Shown: positions 7,684 to 16,350, counted from the first letter of the stretch. The stretch: 64,000 nucleotides of DNA from CAIKNB01 sp964415965 (GCA_964415965.1 CAYQCK010000001.1:434001-498000); one strand, 5' to 3'. The notes: generated by a model from the letters alone, not told the origin. Numbers and translations: made by a program.

Positions 7684-9987
7684 TCATTCACGGACGATTT
7701 CGAAACGGATGGTCTCGTTGCCGTCCCTGAAGAAGGTGCTGTCGTAAGCTAGCGTCAGCCTTTCTCCCCGGTCCGACGCGATCAGCGTTTCCTCCGCGTA
7801 GGGATCGAGGATGGTCGCGCCGATGGCGTGCGCCGCTGTCTCTTCCGGCAGGTCGTATGCCCCGACCCTGGCGGTGCGGGTCTTGCCGTCCAGGCCCAGC
7901 ACCGAGACCTTCACGCTTCCCGGCACGAACTCGATGGGCCTTTCCGCGTAGTGCGCTTGGAGTTCGGCGAAAGTCATGATTTTCCCGATGCCGCTGGCCG
8001 CCAAGCCACTGAAGATCGCGTAATCCCCGGATTTGACCGCTTGCCGGATGGATTCTCCCCATGACCGGTCTTCATAGGCGGCGCCCGGTTCCCCGAAGAT
8101 CGCTTTCTGGTCCAGGACGGGCAGGCCGGGGAAAAGCGCGGGTACGTCCGGATTCGAGGAGGCGACCGCCACGAGATCATCGCGCCCCGGCAGCATGGAG
8201 AAATGGAGCCGGTGCCGCAGGTCGTCCTCGAAATACGGCGTCAGCATGAAGCTGAACGCGCTCGGGTCGAAGCCGCGGTCCATGAGCGACTGCGCCACCA
8301 TCTTGAGCACGATCCACTTGGGCAGGGGGTCGCGGTCCGTGATGGTGTACGAGCGCTGGAGCGAGATCTTCACGTGGTAGCCCAGGTCCAGCAGGCGGCT
8401 GATGTAGTCGATGTGGCCGCGGTGCGGGATGCCCATGCGCGCCGGGAAGATGACGGTGTTTTTTTCCCGCTTGTTCCCGGCGGCGCGTCCGCGGAGTTTT
8501 ATGTCGCGCAGCGGCGTCCAGAGCTTTTCCGCGACCTCCTCGGCCGTGGGACGGTCTTCGGGCTTCTTGGCCAACATGCGCCGGATGATCTTCAGATGCG
8601 GGTCGCCGAAATCCTTGTCCGGCCGGTGTGCGTACGGCAGCAGGGCGTTGGCCAGGGCGAATTTCAGGATGGCTTGTTCGCGTTGTCCGTCGCCGTGGCC
8701 GAGTTCGTCCAGCGTCACGAACGGCAGCTTGCCGTACAGCAGCTGGTGGAATAGCAGGCCGAGTTGGAAGACGTCGCTCGCCGCGGTCGCCCGGCAACGC
8801 AGCGTGGTTTCGGGCGGCGCGAATTTCGGGTCTAGGACGTAGGCGACCGCCTCGCGGGATCCTGCGCATGCCGACGGGTCATGCCGGCTGGCATTGAAAT
8901 CGAACAGCGTGGCGCCGCGTTCATCCAGGAGTACGTTGTCCGGCCGCAGGTCCAAGTAGAGCACGCCCTTGTCGTGCAGCCGGCCGAGCGCTTCGGCGAG
9001 GCGGCAGACGACTTCGCAGGCATCCTGTTTCGTCAGGAGCTTGCCGGGATAGGCGTAGTCGGTCAGCAGTTGGCCGCGGGCATAGGACCTGATGAGGAAC
9101 CTGGTCCCATTGGGCAGCTCCAGGGTGCCGTAAACCTTTGGGATGTCCGGTAAGCCTTTGAGCGCCTCGAAGATTTTGTCCTCGGTATCGATCAGGTTGC
9201 CGATTCGTTCTTCTTCGTGGGTCAGGATTTCCTTGTAGACCTTGGTGATGCCGTCCTGATCCAGTGCGAGGTAGACGTCGCTGCAGCGGCGCAGTCCGTC
9301 CAATCCGCTCGCCAGTTGGCGCAAGATGCGGATGCCGTTGGCTTCGGCGTAGGCGCGGAACGAACGGTTGGCGTCGGCGCGCTTGTTTGGCGGCGTCGGC
9401 ACGATGGCTTGCTTGCCTTCGGCAATGGCCTTGAGCAACGCGCGACGGACGGGCGGATAGCCCGGGTCGGCGTCGGCCATTCCGGCCGCCGCCTTCCAGA
9501 AGGTTGTCTGCTCCGGATGTTCTTGCGCCGCGGTCATCTTCATGGCGGCGATGTCCTGCGGGTCGATGAAGGTCAGGTGCTCGTCCGGGTCTTCATAAAC
9601 ATCGAACCAACGGACGCCTTTTTGGCGATACCATGCGCCGAAGTCGGGGACCGCTAGGCTGGCGACTCCGTTAAGCAGGCCGATGCGCCTGATTTCCTGG
9701 ACCGCTGACGCTTCACCGAACGCCAGAGCGGTGTCCAGGATGTCTCTGATGACGTCGAAACGCTTTGCGTCGCGGAATTTCCGGATGGCCGGCAACAGCT
9801 GCCTGCCGTCCCCGGGGAAACACGCCAGGTGCGCGTAACCGGCGGCTGCCCGCGCTCCGTTGCGGAGAGCTTCATCCCGGCCGATCTCGTCAGCCGCCTG
9901 GTCGATGGCTTGCCACATGGCCGGACCTTCAAGTCCGACCGCAGCTGCGAGGATCTGCTTGAGCACGGTCGTCATGGTGTCTGGCAT
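7684..9987 (-). CDS. Protein kinase fused to a NadM-like nucleotidylyltransferase
   Basis: 767 residues in three parts. Residues 1-235 are helical and unassigned. Residues about 240-495 form a eukaryotic-type protein kinase: candidate ATP lysine K252 (VYKEI), catalytic loop YLDLRPDNVLL with D346 and N351, FDFN in place of DFG (D363), the APPE motif at 390-393 and helix F ASDVFQLG. Residues about 510-740 resemble an NMN-adenylyltransferase-type domain: TVIFPARMGIPHRGH carries the GxPHxGH ATP-binding signature (519-525), followed by LQRSYTITDRDPLPKW. The HRD histidine and DFG glycine are replaced but the catalytic aspartates remain, so kinase activity is possible. The start at 9987 follows AAGGAAAA; longer reading has no support. 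Function of the fusion is unknown. It may couple phosphorylation to adenylyl or NAD-type chemistry, in line with the NrtR-type regulator nearby. Confidence 0.8.
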   Translation of the reverse strand: MPDTMTTVLKQILAAAVGLEGPAMWQAIDQAADEIGRDEALRNGARAAAGYAHLACFPGDGRQLLPAIRKFRDAKRFDVIRDILDTALAFGEASAVQEIRRIGLLNGVASLAVPDFGAWYRQKGVRWFDVYEDPDEHLTFIDPQDIAAMKMTAAQEHPEQTTFWKAAAGMADADPGYPPVRRALLKAIAEGKQAIVPTPPNKRADANRSFRAYAEANGIRILRQLASGLDGLRRCSDVYLALDQDGITKVYKEILTHEEERIGNLIDTEDKIFEALKGLPDIPKVYGTLELPNGTRFLIRSYARGQLLTDYAYPGKLLTKQDACEVVCRLAEALGRLHDKGVLYLDLRPDNVLLDERGATLFDFNASRHDPSACAGSREAVAYVLDPKFAPPETTLRCRATAASDVFQLGLLFHQLLYGKLPFVTLDELGHGDGQREQAILKFALANALLPYAHRPDKDFGDPHLKIIRRMLAKKPEDRPTAEEVAEKLWTPLRDIKLRGRAAGNKREKNTVIFPARMGIPHRGHIDYISRLLDLGYHVKISLQRSYTITDRDPLPKWIVLKMVAQSLMDRGFDPSAFSFMLTPYFEDDLRHRLHFSMLPGRDDLVAVASSNPDVPALFPGLPVLDQKAIFGEPGAAYEDRSWGESIRQAVKSGDYAIFSGLAASGIGKIMTFAELQAHYAERPIEFVPGSVKVSVLGLDGKTRTARVGAYDLPEETAAHAIGATILDPYAEETLIASDRGERLTLAYDSTFFRDGNETIRFEIVRE

Positions 9988-10067
9988 GGTCTTTTCCTTG
10001 TGAAAGGTCTGACGAACTTGGAGGCGCCTCACGAAGGAGGTGCGTCCAAAGCGTCGGAACTCGGTGG

Positions 10068-10104
10068 AAAAAGAAAGGGCCGCACCGCGAGAGCAGTGCG
10101 GCCC
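10068..10104 (-). terminator. Terminator of the VWA gene 10130-11176
   Basis: GGGCCGCAC (10077-10085) pairs with GTGCGGCCC (10096-10104), a 9-bp stem. The minus strand continues into a U-rich tail. The 10023-10064 stretch holds the leader of the kinase gene, with CAGACCTTTCAC just before its Shine-Dalgarno. Confidence 0.85.
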
Positions 10105-10129
10105 GAGGACCACGATCCGGGGAGGGGCG

Positions 10130-11176
10130 TCAGCTGAAGACCTTATCGAGCATCTTCTGGATGTCTTCCTGCGGGGCTTCGACATACTTTCCGAAGCGCC
10201 GGATGGCCTCGCGGGCGTTCATGTCGGTGTTGGCGCCGAAGATGGGCTCCTTCAGCCACTTCTCGTAGAGCGTCATCAGGAACGCCTCGACTGTCTGGTT
10301 GCCCTGGTGGCGGGCGATGAGGAACAGGATGGCGTTGCCCGTGATGCCGCAGCGGTGCTCGTGCGACTTGATGCTCGAGAGGTCGATGAGGTCGAAGGGC
10401 AGGCGTTTCTTGTCCAGGATGAACTTCTTCTGCAGCTCCGCGCAGTCGCGCTCCATGCCGCAGCCGACGACTTCGAGCGAACGATAGGTCTCGTGCACGC
10501 GCTTGAGGGACTCTTTCCAGTCCCGTTGCCGCGGACAGCCGTCGTCTCCCCGCAGGCCCATGCCGTGGGCCACCACGTCTGTCACGAGATAGAGCCGTCG
10601 GTCCTGCACGTGCCCGAACGGCAGGTCGCAGGCGTCCCACAGCGCGCACTCGATGGCCTCGGGCGCGTCTCCGCCGCCCGCCGCAGCCACGTGCCGGATG
10701 GAGGAATGGAGGACCTTGTCGCCCTTCTCGTCCGGCGCCACGTAATCCACGGGCTGCCAGATGCGCGGGCCGTCGCAGTGGTCGCTGAAATAGACGAAGC
10801 AGATGCGCGAGCCGGGATCGATGGCCTTGAGCACCGCCAGCAGGTACCCGGAAGATCCCTTGAGGTGCTCCGCGATCTTCTCGTTGCTCCCGGAGTTGTC
10901 GATGAGCACCACATGGACTCTTTCGGCCTTGGCGTCCGGAGCCTTGACCTCGAGCCGGACGAGGCGCGAATCGTAGACCTCGCGCTCGTTGCGCGTTTCG
11001 CGGGGCTTGGCGCTCCTGGCGGCCATGCGTGCCCGGTCTTCCTCGAGCCGGCGCGAGCGCTCGGCGCGGGCCCGTTCCGCCTCTCGGCGTTCGGCTTCTG
11101 TTTCGCCGGTGCTGCGGTAGGCCTCGAAATCCCGTCCGACGCTGCCGGTGTATCCGCGATAGCTGTTTCCGCTCAT
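10130..11176 (-). CDS. VWA-domain protein
   Basis: 348 residues. The N-terminal 60 are charged and probably coiled (TEAERREAERARAERSRRLE). A von Willebrand factor A domain follows, with the metal-binding DxSxS motif as VVLIDNSGSNEK near residue 95. Other parts of the fold are FVYFSDHCDG, a G-rich loop AAAGGGDAPEAI and VTDVVAHGMG. VWA domains bind partner proteins through a Mg2+ site. No signal peptide, so it acts in the cytoplasm. The Shine-Dalgarno GGAG lies 8 nt before ATG 11176; a GTG at 11182 would be too close. It is preceded by a 147-nt stretch with three stem-loops that separates it from the gene at 11324-12628, and it ends in a strong terminator. Partner kinases lie on both sides of the cluster. 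Confidence 0.82.
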   Translation of the reverse strand: MSGNSYRGYTGSVGRDFEAYRSTGETEAERREAERARAERSRRLEEDRARMAARSAKPRETRNEREVYDSRLVRLEVKAPDAKAERVHVVLIDNSGSNEKIAEHLKGSSGYLLAVLKAIDPGSRICFVYFSDHCDGPRIWQPVDYVAPDEKGDKVLHSSIRHVAAAGGGDAPEAIECALWDACDLPFGHVQDRRLYLVTDVVAHGMGLRGDDGCPRQRDWKESLKRVHETYRSLEVVGCGMERDCAELQKKFILDKKRLPFDLIDLSSIKSHEHRCGITGNAILFLIARHQGNQTVEAFLMTLYEKWLKEPIFGANTDMNAREAIRRFGKYVEAPQEDIQKMLDKVFS

Positions 11177-11217
11177 GCGCACGTCTCCTTTTCGGATCGT
11201 TGGATTGGAAGGTTCTG

Positions 11218-11306
11218 GGCACGTTGGACGTGCCGGGGCTTCGGCCCAATGGTTCGACCGGGTCGAATCCTTGGGGGAAGGGCGGAACCAGGATTGGCTC
11301 CGCCGG
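11218..11306. other. Three stem-loops between two cluster genes
   Basis: The 147-nt gap holds GGCACGT/ACGTGCC (11218-11224, 11228-11234), TTCGACC/GGTCGAA (11253-11259, 11261-11267) and GGCGGA/TCCGCC (11281-11286, 11299-11304). None has a U-run on the minus strand. They could act in mRNA processing or stability between cistrons. The last overlaps a 19-nt sequence repeated at 29785-29803. Confidence 0.55.
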
Positions 11307-11323
11307 AAGGTGGGAAAGAACGA

Positions 11324-12628
11324 TCAGTAGCGCTGGAAGGGGCGGCCGTCGGCGTCGGTGTCGCCGCCGTTGGGGCCTTTCTTCGCGGGCTTGGCCGCGG
11401 CCTTGAGGCTCTGCAGCCGCTCCCAGGGGATGTTCATCCCGCGGTTCTGCAGGGCCATGAGGTACAGCGGCTGCTGCTCGGTCGCGACTTCGCCGGCCGC
11501 CAGCTTCATGACCGCCAGGACGTACGTCACGAGGTCCTTCTCGAGCCGGACATAGTCGGCTGAGACGGCCGCACCCAGCTTCTTCAGCATCTCGTCGCGC
11601 GTCGTGCAGCCGACCGCCGCCGGCAGGCCGGGGTTCTCGAGCAGCTGCTTGATGCGCAGGCTGTCCTGGGCCATGGCCCGGGCGACCGGGATGCCGGTGC
11701 CGGCGAACATCTTGTTGAAGACGTCGATGACGCTCGCGGCCGCGTCGATGACCGGCGCGACGTCCGGATGGTCCATCATGCACGGCATGCCGCCGGCCAT
11801 CCCGCCGCTCAGCATGGCCGAGAACCCGGCCATCATGGCGGCCGGATTGATCATCTTGTCCTGCCACTGCTTCTGCCAGGAGTCGAGGCGGCCCTGGAAG
11901 CCGGCGAGCAGCGACCACATGTTGTCCATGCGCGAGAGCAGCTTCTTCTTGCGGCTTTCGCTCACGAAGTGGCCGGGGACGCCCATGGCCTGGAGGATCT
12001 CGCCGTAGCGGCGTTCGCCGATCTGCTTCTGCAGGGCGTAGAAGCTTTCGCCGACTGGCTCGTCGAGCTCTTCGGCGTGCCTCTCCATCATCTCGCCCAG
12101 CTGTTCGGGCAGGTCGTAGACGCCTATCTGCTTGGCCAGCATCACACGGAGCGCCGCATTGACGTCCGTGGCGCTCATCTTGGCCACGCCGCCGACGCGC
12201 AGGGCTTCGAGGAAGCCTTCGTCCGAAGGCGGTTCGGGCAGCGTGATGAGGCTCATGCCCATGGGCGCGGCCGCGGGCTTGGCGGTCGCGGGGGCTGCCT
12301 CGGCAGGCTTGGCCGACGCCCGCAGGTCCTTGATGGCCTTGTTGAGCTTGACGACGGGGATGCCGGGGAATGCGGAGTTGATTCTGCCCAGGAGCAGTTC
12401 GTTGCTGCAACATTCCGGATCGGCGAGGGATGCGAGGCTCTCGTCATCCGCAGTGCCGACAAGGTCGACCAACGCCTTGCTGACCTTCTCGTATGGCTGT
12501 CCGATGGTCTTGGCGAGGGCACCTACGATCTGCTGCCACTTGGGCGAGGCTTCGGGTACGGCTGGAACCGCAGGTTCGACCGCCGGTTCCGCGGTTGCTG
12601 CAACGTTCGAGTCAGGGGAGTCGCTCAT
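11324..12628 (-). CDS. Uncharacterised helical protein of the accessory cluster
   Basis: 434 residues, no recognised domain. The first 30 are Ala/Pro/Val-rich and flexible (TAEPAVEPAVPAVPEASP). A helical segment with a CC pair (LADPECCSNELLLGRINSAF) comes next, then an Ala/Pro linker near 105-120. The large C-terminal part is helical and methionine-rich (MMAGFSAMLSGGMAGGMPCM). It has no signal peptide; the hydrophobic stretches are too broken to be membrane spans. The start at 12628 follows GAGG by 8 nt; GTG 12637 is less likely. It has a promoter in the gap after the purA-like gene and lies upstream of the VWA gene on the same strand, so it may be a VWA partner; that is inference from position. 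Confidence 0.6.
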   Translation of the reverse strand: MSDSPDSNVAATAEPAVEPAVPAVPEASPKWQQIVGALAKTIGQPYEKVSKALVDLVGTADDESLASLADPECCSNELLLGRINSAFPGIPVVKLNKAIKDLRASAKPAEAAPATAKPAAAPMGMSLITLPEPPSDEGFLEALRVGGVAKMSATDVNAALRVMLAKQIGVYDLPEQLGEMMERHAEELDEPVGESFYALQKQIGERRYGEILQAMGVPGHFVSESRKKKLLSRMDNMWSLLAGFQGRLDSWQKQWQDKMINPAAMMAGFSAMLSGGMAGGMPCMMDHPDVAPVIDAAASVIDVFNKMFAGTGIPVARAMAQDSLRIKQLLENPGLPAAVGCTTRDEMLKKLGAAVSADYVRLEKDLVTYVLAVMKLAAGEVATEQQPLYLMALQNRGMNIPWERLQSLKAAAKPAKKGPNGGDTDADGRPFQRY

Positions 12629-12692
12629 GATGGTCACCTCGGTCTGTTGGTGGAAAGTGCCTGGTAACGGTCCGTATCCGGGCCGGTTAGCG

Positions 12693-12721
12693 ATTTAAGC
12701 ATTTGCAGGCCGCCGCGTCAA
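12693..12721 (-). promoter_or_regulatory. Internal promoter for 12628 to 10130
   Basis: Minus strand TTGACG (12721-12716), a 17-nt spacer and TTAAAT (12698-12693). The -35 abuts the stop codon of the upstream purA-like gene. The leader has CCAGGCACTTTCCACC before the Shine-Dalgarno. Confidence 0.7.
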
Positions 12722-12724
12722 TAC

Positions 12725-14125
12725 TCACGGGGAGCATGTATTTCGGTCCAACCAAGCCGCTTTCTTGGCTGCTATCGGCCGTTCGAAGGTGGCGCCCGTC
12801 TTGGGCCCGGTCGAACAGACTGTCACCGGGACGCGCAGGGCATATTCCAAGCCTTCGATGAATGCGTTTTGGGCGGTCGGCAGGGGTGTGAGCATGGGCT
12901 TGGCCGCCTGGATGGCCCGCGTGACCCGTTCCTGGCGCTCGAGGCTCGGCGCACCCTCGGCTTTGATGGCCGTGATGGTCTTGTCCCGGGCGCTGAACAG
13001 GTTCGCGTCCGGCGCCGTCGGCGTCGTGTAGGTAGTGCAGGCCTGGACGGTTTCCCCGCCGATGCGGTCGAGATGGGTGAGCGCGATTTCGTCCACGCCT
13101 CCCAATACGTCCAGCGCATAGCGCAGGGCCACCAGGTCGAGATGCCCGAGCCTGAAGTCCTGCTGCCAGTTGTCGCTGCGGTTGTGCGGCTCGTCGAATC
13201 CTTGCCCCAAGTCCGCTTCGGTCACGAGAGGGCCGGCGCCATGGCGCGTGAAGTACGTGCGCATGACTCCGAGCTTGGTCGTGTCGCCGCGGAAGTGGGC
13301 TTCGGCCAGCAGGCGCTCGGCGTTGGCGAACGTGATCTTGGTCGGCGTGGAATAGGGGAAGAATCCGCACTCGTCGAGCAGGACTCCTTGTGCCCCTTCG
13401 AACACCGTCGTGCCGTCGCGCGCCAGGACTTCCGTGAGGTAGCTGCCGTCGACCGGCGTCACGCTTCGGATGAAGCGGTTGAACCAATCGGTGCAATGCC
13501 CGATTTCCCACGGGTCGCTCAGGATGTCCAGCAGCTTGCGGGCATACGGGTCGTCCGCCGAAATGCCGGGGAGCTTCAGGGCTTGGGCGAGCTTGAGTTC
13601 CTGGATGAAGCGCAACTTGCGTTCCATCACCGTCGGATCCTCAAGGTCGCGGACGAACATCACGGCGTCGCCATGGTCCACGTTGTCCCTGAACGTCTCG
13701 TACACTCCGAGTCCGCAGCTGCCGTGGCGGTCCTTGCCGCGCGACATTTCGCGCAGCCGGTTCATGGCGATCTGGAACGGAGTAGTGACGAGCGCGTCTC
13801 GGTCTACGGTCACGCGGCTGAGGATGTCTGTGACGCCCAGTTCGGCCAGATGTCGGGCCTCGGGCAGGAACGCCACGGGGTTGACCAGCATGAAGCGCGA
13901 AAGATGCGTCCTGACGCCCGGCGTGAAGCTGCCGCTGCCGATTTGGGCGAAGGTATGGTGGCGGCCATCGTCGGTCACCACGTTGTGTGCCGCCTGGCTG
14001 CTGCCGTTGTAGCGCACGATGGTGTGGACGTTCCTGGTTTGCGCCAGGTGGGCCACGGTCTTGCCTTTGCATTCGTCGCCGAACGCGAGTCCGGCGACCA
14101 GGATCGCATGCCTTTCGCTGTTCAT
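12725..14125 (-). CDS. Divergent adenylosuccinate-synthetase-like protein (PurA fold)
   Basis: 466 residues, slightly longer than PurA (about 430). The family order is clear: GLAFGDECKGK at the N-terminus matches the PurA P-loop (usually QWGDEGKGK), RYNGSSQAAH matches RxxGGxNAGH, VFEGAQGVLLD matches the FEGAQG loop, FTRHGAGPLVTE matches the RVGAGPFPTE segment, LTHLDRIGG matches the guanine-recognition TKLDVLDG, and STGPKTGATF ends it. The catalytic Asp of GDE and the following His are kept. The nucleotide-monophosphate loop (TTGRGIGP) is replaced by GSCGLGVYET and the arginine-rich GRRRRTGWLD by DNWQQDFRLGHLD. PurA joins IMP to aspartate using GTP. These changes suggest a different substrate, as in the phage PurZ branch, but which is unknown. 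The Shine-Dalgarno AGGAG precedes ATG 14125. Neighbours are VWA and kinase genes, not purine genes. Confidence 0.82.
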   Translation of the reverse strand: MNSERHAILVAGLAFGDECKGKTVAHLAQTRNVHTIVRYNGSSQAAHNVVTDDGRHHTFAQIGSGSFTPGVRTHLSRFMLVNPVAFLPEARHLAELGVTDILSRVTVDRDALVTTPFQIAMNRLREMSRGKDRHGSCGLGVYETFRDNVDHGDAVMFVRDLEDPTVMERKLRFIQELKLAQALKLPGISADDPYARKLLDILSDPWEIGHCTDWFNRFIRSVTPVDGSYLTEVLARDGTTVFEGAQGVLLDECGFFPYSTPTKITFANAERLLAEAHFRGDTTKLGVMRTYFTRHGAGPLVTEADLGQGFDEPHNRSDNWQQDFRLGHLDLVALRYALDVLGGVDEIALTHLDRIGGETVQACTTYTTPTAPDANLFSARDKTITAIKAEGAPSLERQERVTRAIQAAKPMLTPLPTAQNAFIEGLEYALRVPVTVCSTGPKTGATFERPIAAKKAAWLDRNTCSP

Positions 14126-14163
14126 GGTCGTTTCTCCTGGTGATCCTGTCGTTGAAGGGGGGG

Positions 14164-14192
14164 GCGGGGACGCCGAGGATAGGCGTCCCCGC
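14164..14192 (-). other. Intercistronic 11-bp stem-loop
   Basis: GCGGGGACGCC (14164-14174) pairs perfectly with GGCGTCCCCGC (14182-14192), with a 7-nt loop. It lies between the VWA stop (14210) and the purA-like start (14125). A C-run, not a U-run, follows on the minus strand, so it is more likely an attenuator or stability element than a full terminator. Confidence 0.6.
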
Positions 14193-14209
14193 GACGGAAC
14201 GGGCGGAGT

Positions 14210-15139
14210 TCAGAGCTTCGTGATGCGCGAGCGGCGCTTGGGCCGCGCGGCATCTTGGCCGTCTTCGGCAGCCCGAGGTCCCTGTGTCGCGACTCCTTCG
14301 CGCCTGGCTTGTTCGAGCAGGCTGACGGATTCGGCGATCCGGTCGCTGACCTGGCTCGGATCCGAGAGCTTGAACACGCGTTCCGCGCCGAGCAGCTCGC
14401 TCCAGCGCCGTTCGACCCGCCGGTAGAAGCCCGGCTCGTAGCAGCCCAGCCCCGTCGGCATGACGAAGAAGACCTCGAACCGTCGTTGGACTTCCTTGAC
14501 GATGCTTTCGAGCGGGATGTCTTCGTCGAGGTCGTCGCCGATGTACGCCTTCACGATCTTCCGGTTGATCCGCTCGAACGGCAGCTCGTCGCCGATGATG
14601 TAGAGGTAGCCCTTGCGCTGGCGCTTGTCCCAGCAGTCGATGCTGGTGTGGCGCGCCATGGCGTAGAGCGCGAGGTCGTAGGATTCATGCTCGTTGCCGC
14701 CGCCGTTCTTTTCGAGGAAGAGCTGGCCCAGGCAGTCGTCGATCTTGAGGTCCGTTTCCCATTCGCCCACTTGGATAGGGGCGATTTCATGGTTCACGGC
14801 GTCGCCGATCGCGCCGATCATGACTTGGGGGTCTTTCACGCCCTTGCGCAGGAGCGAACCCATGAGCTTGTCCAGGTTCTTCTGCAGGGTGCGCGGGACC
14901 GTCTCCATGGAGCCGGTCTCGTCGAAGAAGACGGTGATGGCGAGCGACTCGGGGAATTTTTCGCTGTCGCGGCTTTCGCGCAGCGGCTTCCGCCGCAGGT
15001 CCATGGCCGGATGGCAGTGGCGTTCGCTCGCCTCGGCGTTCTGCATCCGCTGGTTGTGGACGAACGCGTCCAGGCCTTGCGCGGCCCGGGACTGCTGACG
15101 TTCGCGGAAGTAGGAATCGTTCCAGTTGGTCTTGCCCAT
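14210..15139 (-). CDS. VWA-domain protein with variant MIDAS
   Basis: 309 residues. The VWA domain begins near residue 65: AITVFFDETGSMETV carries the metal site as DETGS, with Thr in the first Ser position of DxSxS. Supporting strands are MIGAIGDAVNH, GYLYIIGDELPF and VFFVMPTG. The N-terminus (GKTNWNDSYFRERQQ) is polar and the C-terminus basic (ARPKRRSRITKL). Domain architecture resembles TerY-like VWA proteins that scaffold kinases, but no PP2C phosphatase is seen here. The Shine-Dalgarno GAAAGGA is about 11 nt before ATG 15139. It is 16 nt downstream of the pseudokinase gene and probably co-transcribed with it. Confidence 0.78.
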   Translation of the reverse strand: MGKTNWNDSYFRERQQSRAAQGLDAFVHNQRMQNAEASERHCHPAMDLRRKPLRESRDSEKFPESLAITVFFDETGSMETVPRTLQKNLDKLMGSLLRKGVKDPQVMIGAIGDAVNHEIAPIQVGEWETDLKIDDCLGQLFLEKNGGGNEHESYDLALYAMARHTSIDCWDKRQRKGYLYIIGDELPFERINRKIVKAYIGDDLDEDIPLESIVKEVQRRFEVFFVMPTGLGCYEPGFYRRVERRWSELLGAERVFKLSDPSQVSDRIAESVSLLEQARREGVATQGPRAAEDGQDAARPKRRSRITKL

Positions 15140-15155
15140 GATCGGTACCGTCCTT

Positions 15156-16289
15156 TCAGTCGGCGTTTTCGGGCTGCTTGCGCGGCGGCATGGCGAACGG
15201 GTGGAACCGCGGCGGACCGTAGTTGTCCTGCATGAAGCGGTAGAACTCGTCGCGCACTTGCCAAGCGTCTTGCGGCCGCTGGTAAGGGTTCAGGATAAGG
15301 CAGCTCTTGAGGAAGTTCTGCAGGTAGTCGGGGACGCTGTCCGGCATCTTGTCGGTGTCGGTTTCGCCGCCCAGCACGTAGACCAGGCACTTGGCGGCCA
15401 TGAAGATATCGGCTGCCGGCGTCGGCAGTTCCTTCTCCAGTATCTCCGGAGGGTAGAACCCGATGAAATCGTTGTTCATCAGCCTGACGTAGTCGCCGGT
15501 CCGCTGGGGGTCGACGACCGCGGCGTTCCAGCCGATGAGCTTGGCCGCGTGGTCTTCGGCTCGGATGAGGACGTTGGGCGGGATGAGGCCGCCGTGGATA
15601 ATGCCTTGGCGATGCGCGTATCCCAGGCCCTCGAGCAGACGGTTGAACATCCACACGGCGGTCTGGAATTCCACACCCTCGGGATAAGCCTCGCGGACTT
15701 CCTCGAGCGTCCTGAATTCCGCCAGGTCCTCGAGCAGAATGCCGCAAAGGGATTCCTTGGCGTCGCCGCGGGCGGTCGAGAAGGCTCCCAGCATGGCCGG
15801 CAGGTAGCGCCGGAAATGGCTGTGGAACGGATCGGCCGTCGGGGCGTTGGCCCCGAGCTTGGCCAGGACGTGGGCTTCGCGCTGGATGAATCCGTTGCAT
15901 TCCTCTTCGGCCGCCAGCCGGGCGGTGCAGGGGAGGGATTCGCCGTTCAACCGACGCACGCCGGCATACATGTCGCAGAGCGCGTCTTGCCACAGCGGCT
16001 CGCTGAGCTCGAATCGTCCGGGGAAGGCCGTGATGACGTTCAACGGGGTCTCCGGCAAAGGATTCTTGACCGTCGCCGGCGTGATCCCGAGGACCAGTTT
16101 GGCTGCGTCGTAGAGCTGGTCGAGCTTGGCTTTGGCTTCGTCCGCATCGACCGGAAGCACCAAGGTGAAGCCCCGGTACTTCATGTCGAGCTCGCTGAGC
16201 CTTTGTTCGGGCGTGACCCCGCGGATTTCGCCGAACAGCGTGGCTGGATCGGCGGAAAGGATGAGGCTTTCGATGCTCGGTTTGGGCAT
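15156..16289 (-). CDS. Pseudokinase with a J-domain-like N-terminus
   Basis: 377 residues. Residues about 130-345 have the order of a protein kinase C-lobe, but key positions are lost. The catalytic loop reads HGGLIPPNVLI (232-242), with Gly in place of the HRD Asp, and the DFG segment reads LIGWN (251-255). YPPEIL (279-284) matches the APE motif and RPQDAWQ the final helix. It should not transfer phosphate in the normal way and may act as an allosteric partner or nucleotide sensor. Residues 13-68 (DPATLFGEIRG ... LDQLYDAAKLVLG) resemble a J-domain whose HPD is missing; this is tentative. The start at 16289 follows AAGGAG and its promoter; the longer reading runs through that promoter. It is the first gene after the NrtR-like operator. 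Confidence 0.68.
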   Translation of the reverse strand: MPKPSIESLILSADPATLFGEIRGVTPEQRLSELDMKYRGFTLVLPVDADEAKAKLDQLYDAAKLVLGITPATVKNPLPETPLNVITAFPGRFELSEPLWQDALCDMYAGVRRLNGESLPCTARLAAEEECNGFIQREAHVLAKLGANAPTADPFHSHFRRYLPAMLGAFSTARGDAKESLCGILLEDLAEFRTLEEVREAYPEGVEFQTAVWMFNRLLEGLGYAHRQGIIHGGLIPPNVLIRAEDHAAKLIGWNAAVVDPQRTGDYVRLMNNDFIGFYPPEILEKELPTPAADIFMAAKCLVYVLGGETDTDKMPDSVPDYLQNFLKSCLILNPYQRPQDAWQVRDEFYRFMQDNYGPPRFHPFAMPPRKQPENAD

Positions 16290-16350
16290 GGTGCAGGCTC
16301 CTTGATCGTTCAGTTGTCCAAGGTGCTTGCCCGTCCGGACAAGCCGGCTT

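Noticed and set aside
10040..11563. Long plus-strand open frame opposite two cluster genes
   Set aside because: It crosses the terminator, hairpin gap and two real genes, and has no recognisable protein features.
12869..14143. Long plus-strand open frame opposite the PurA-like gene
   Set aside because: The minus strand carries clear PurA motifs; this is a shadow.
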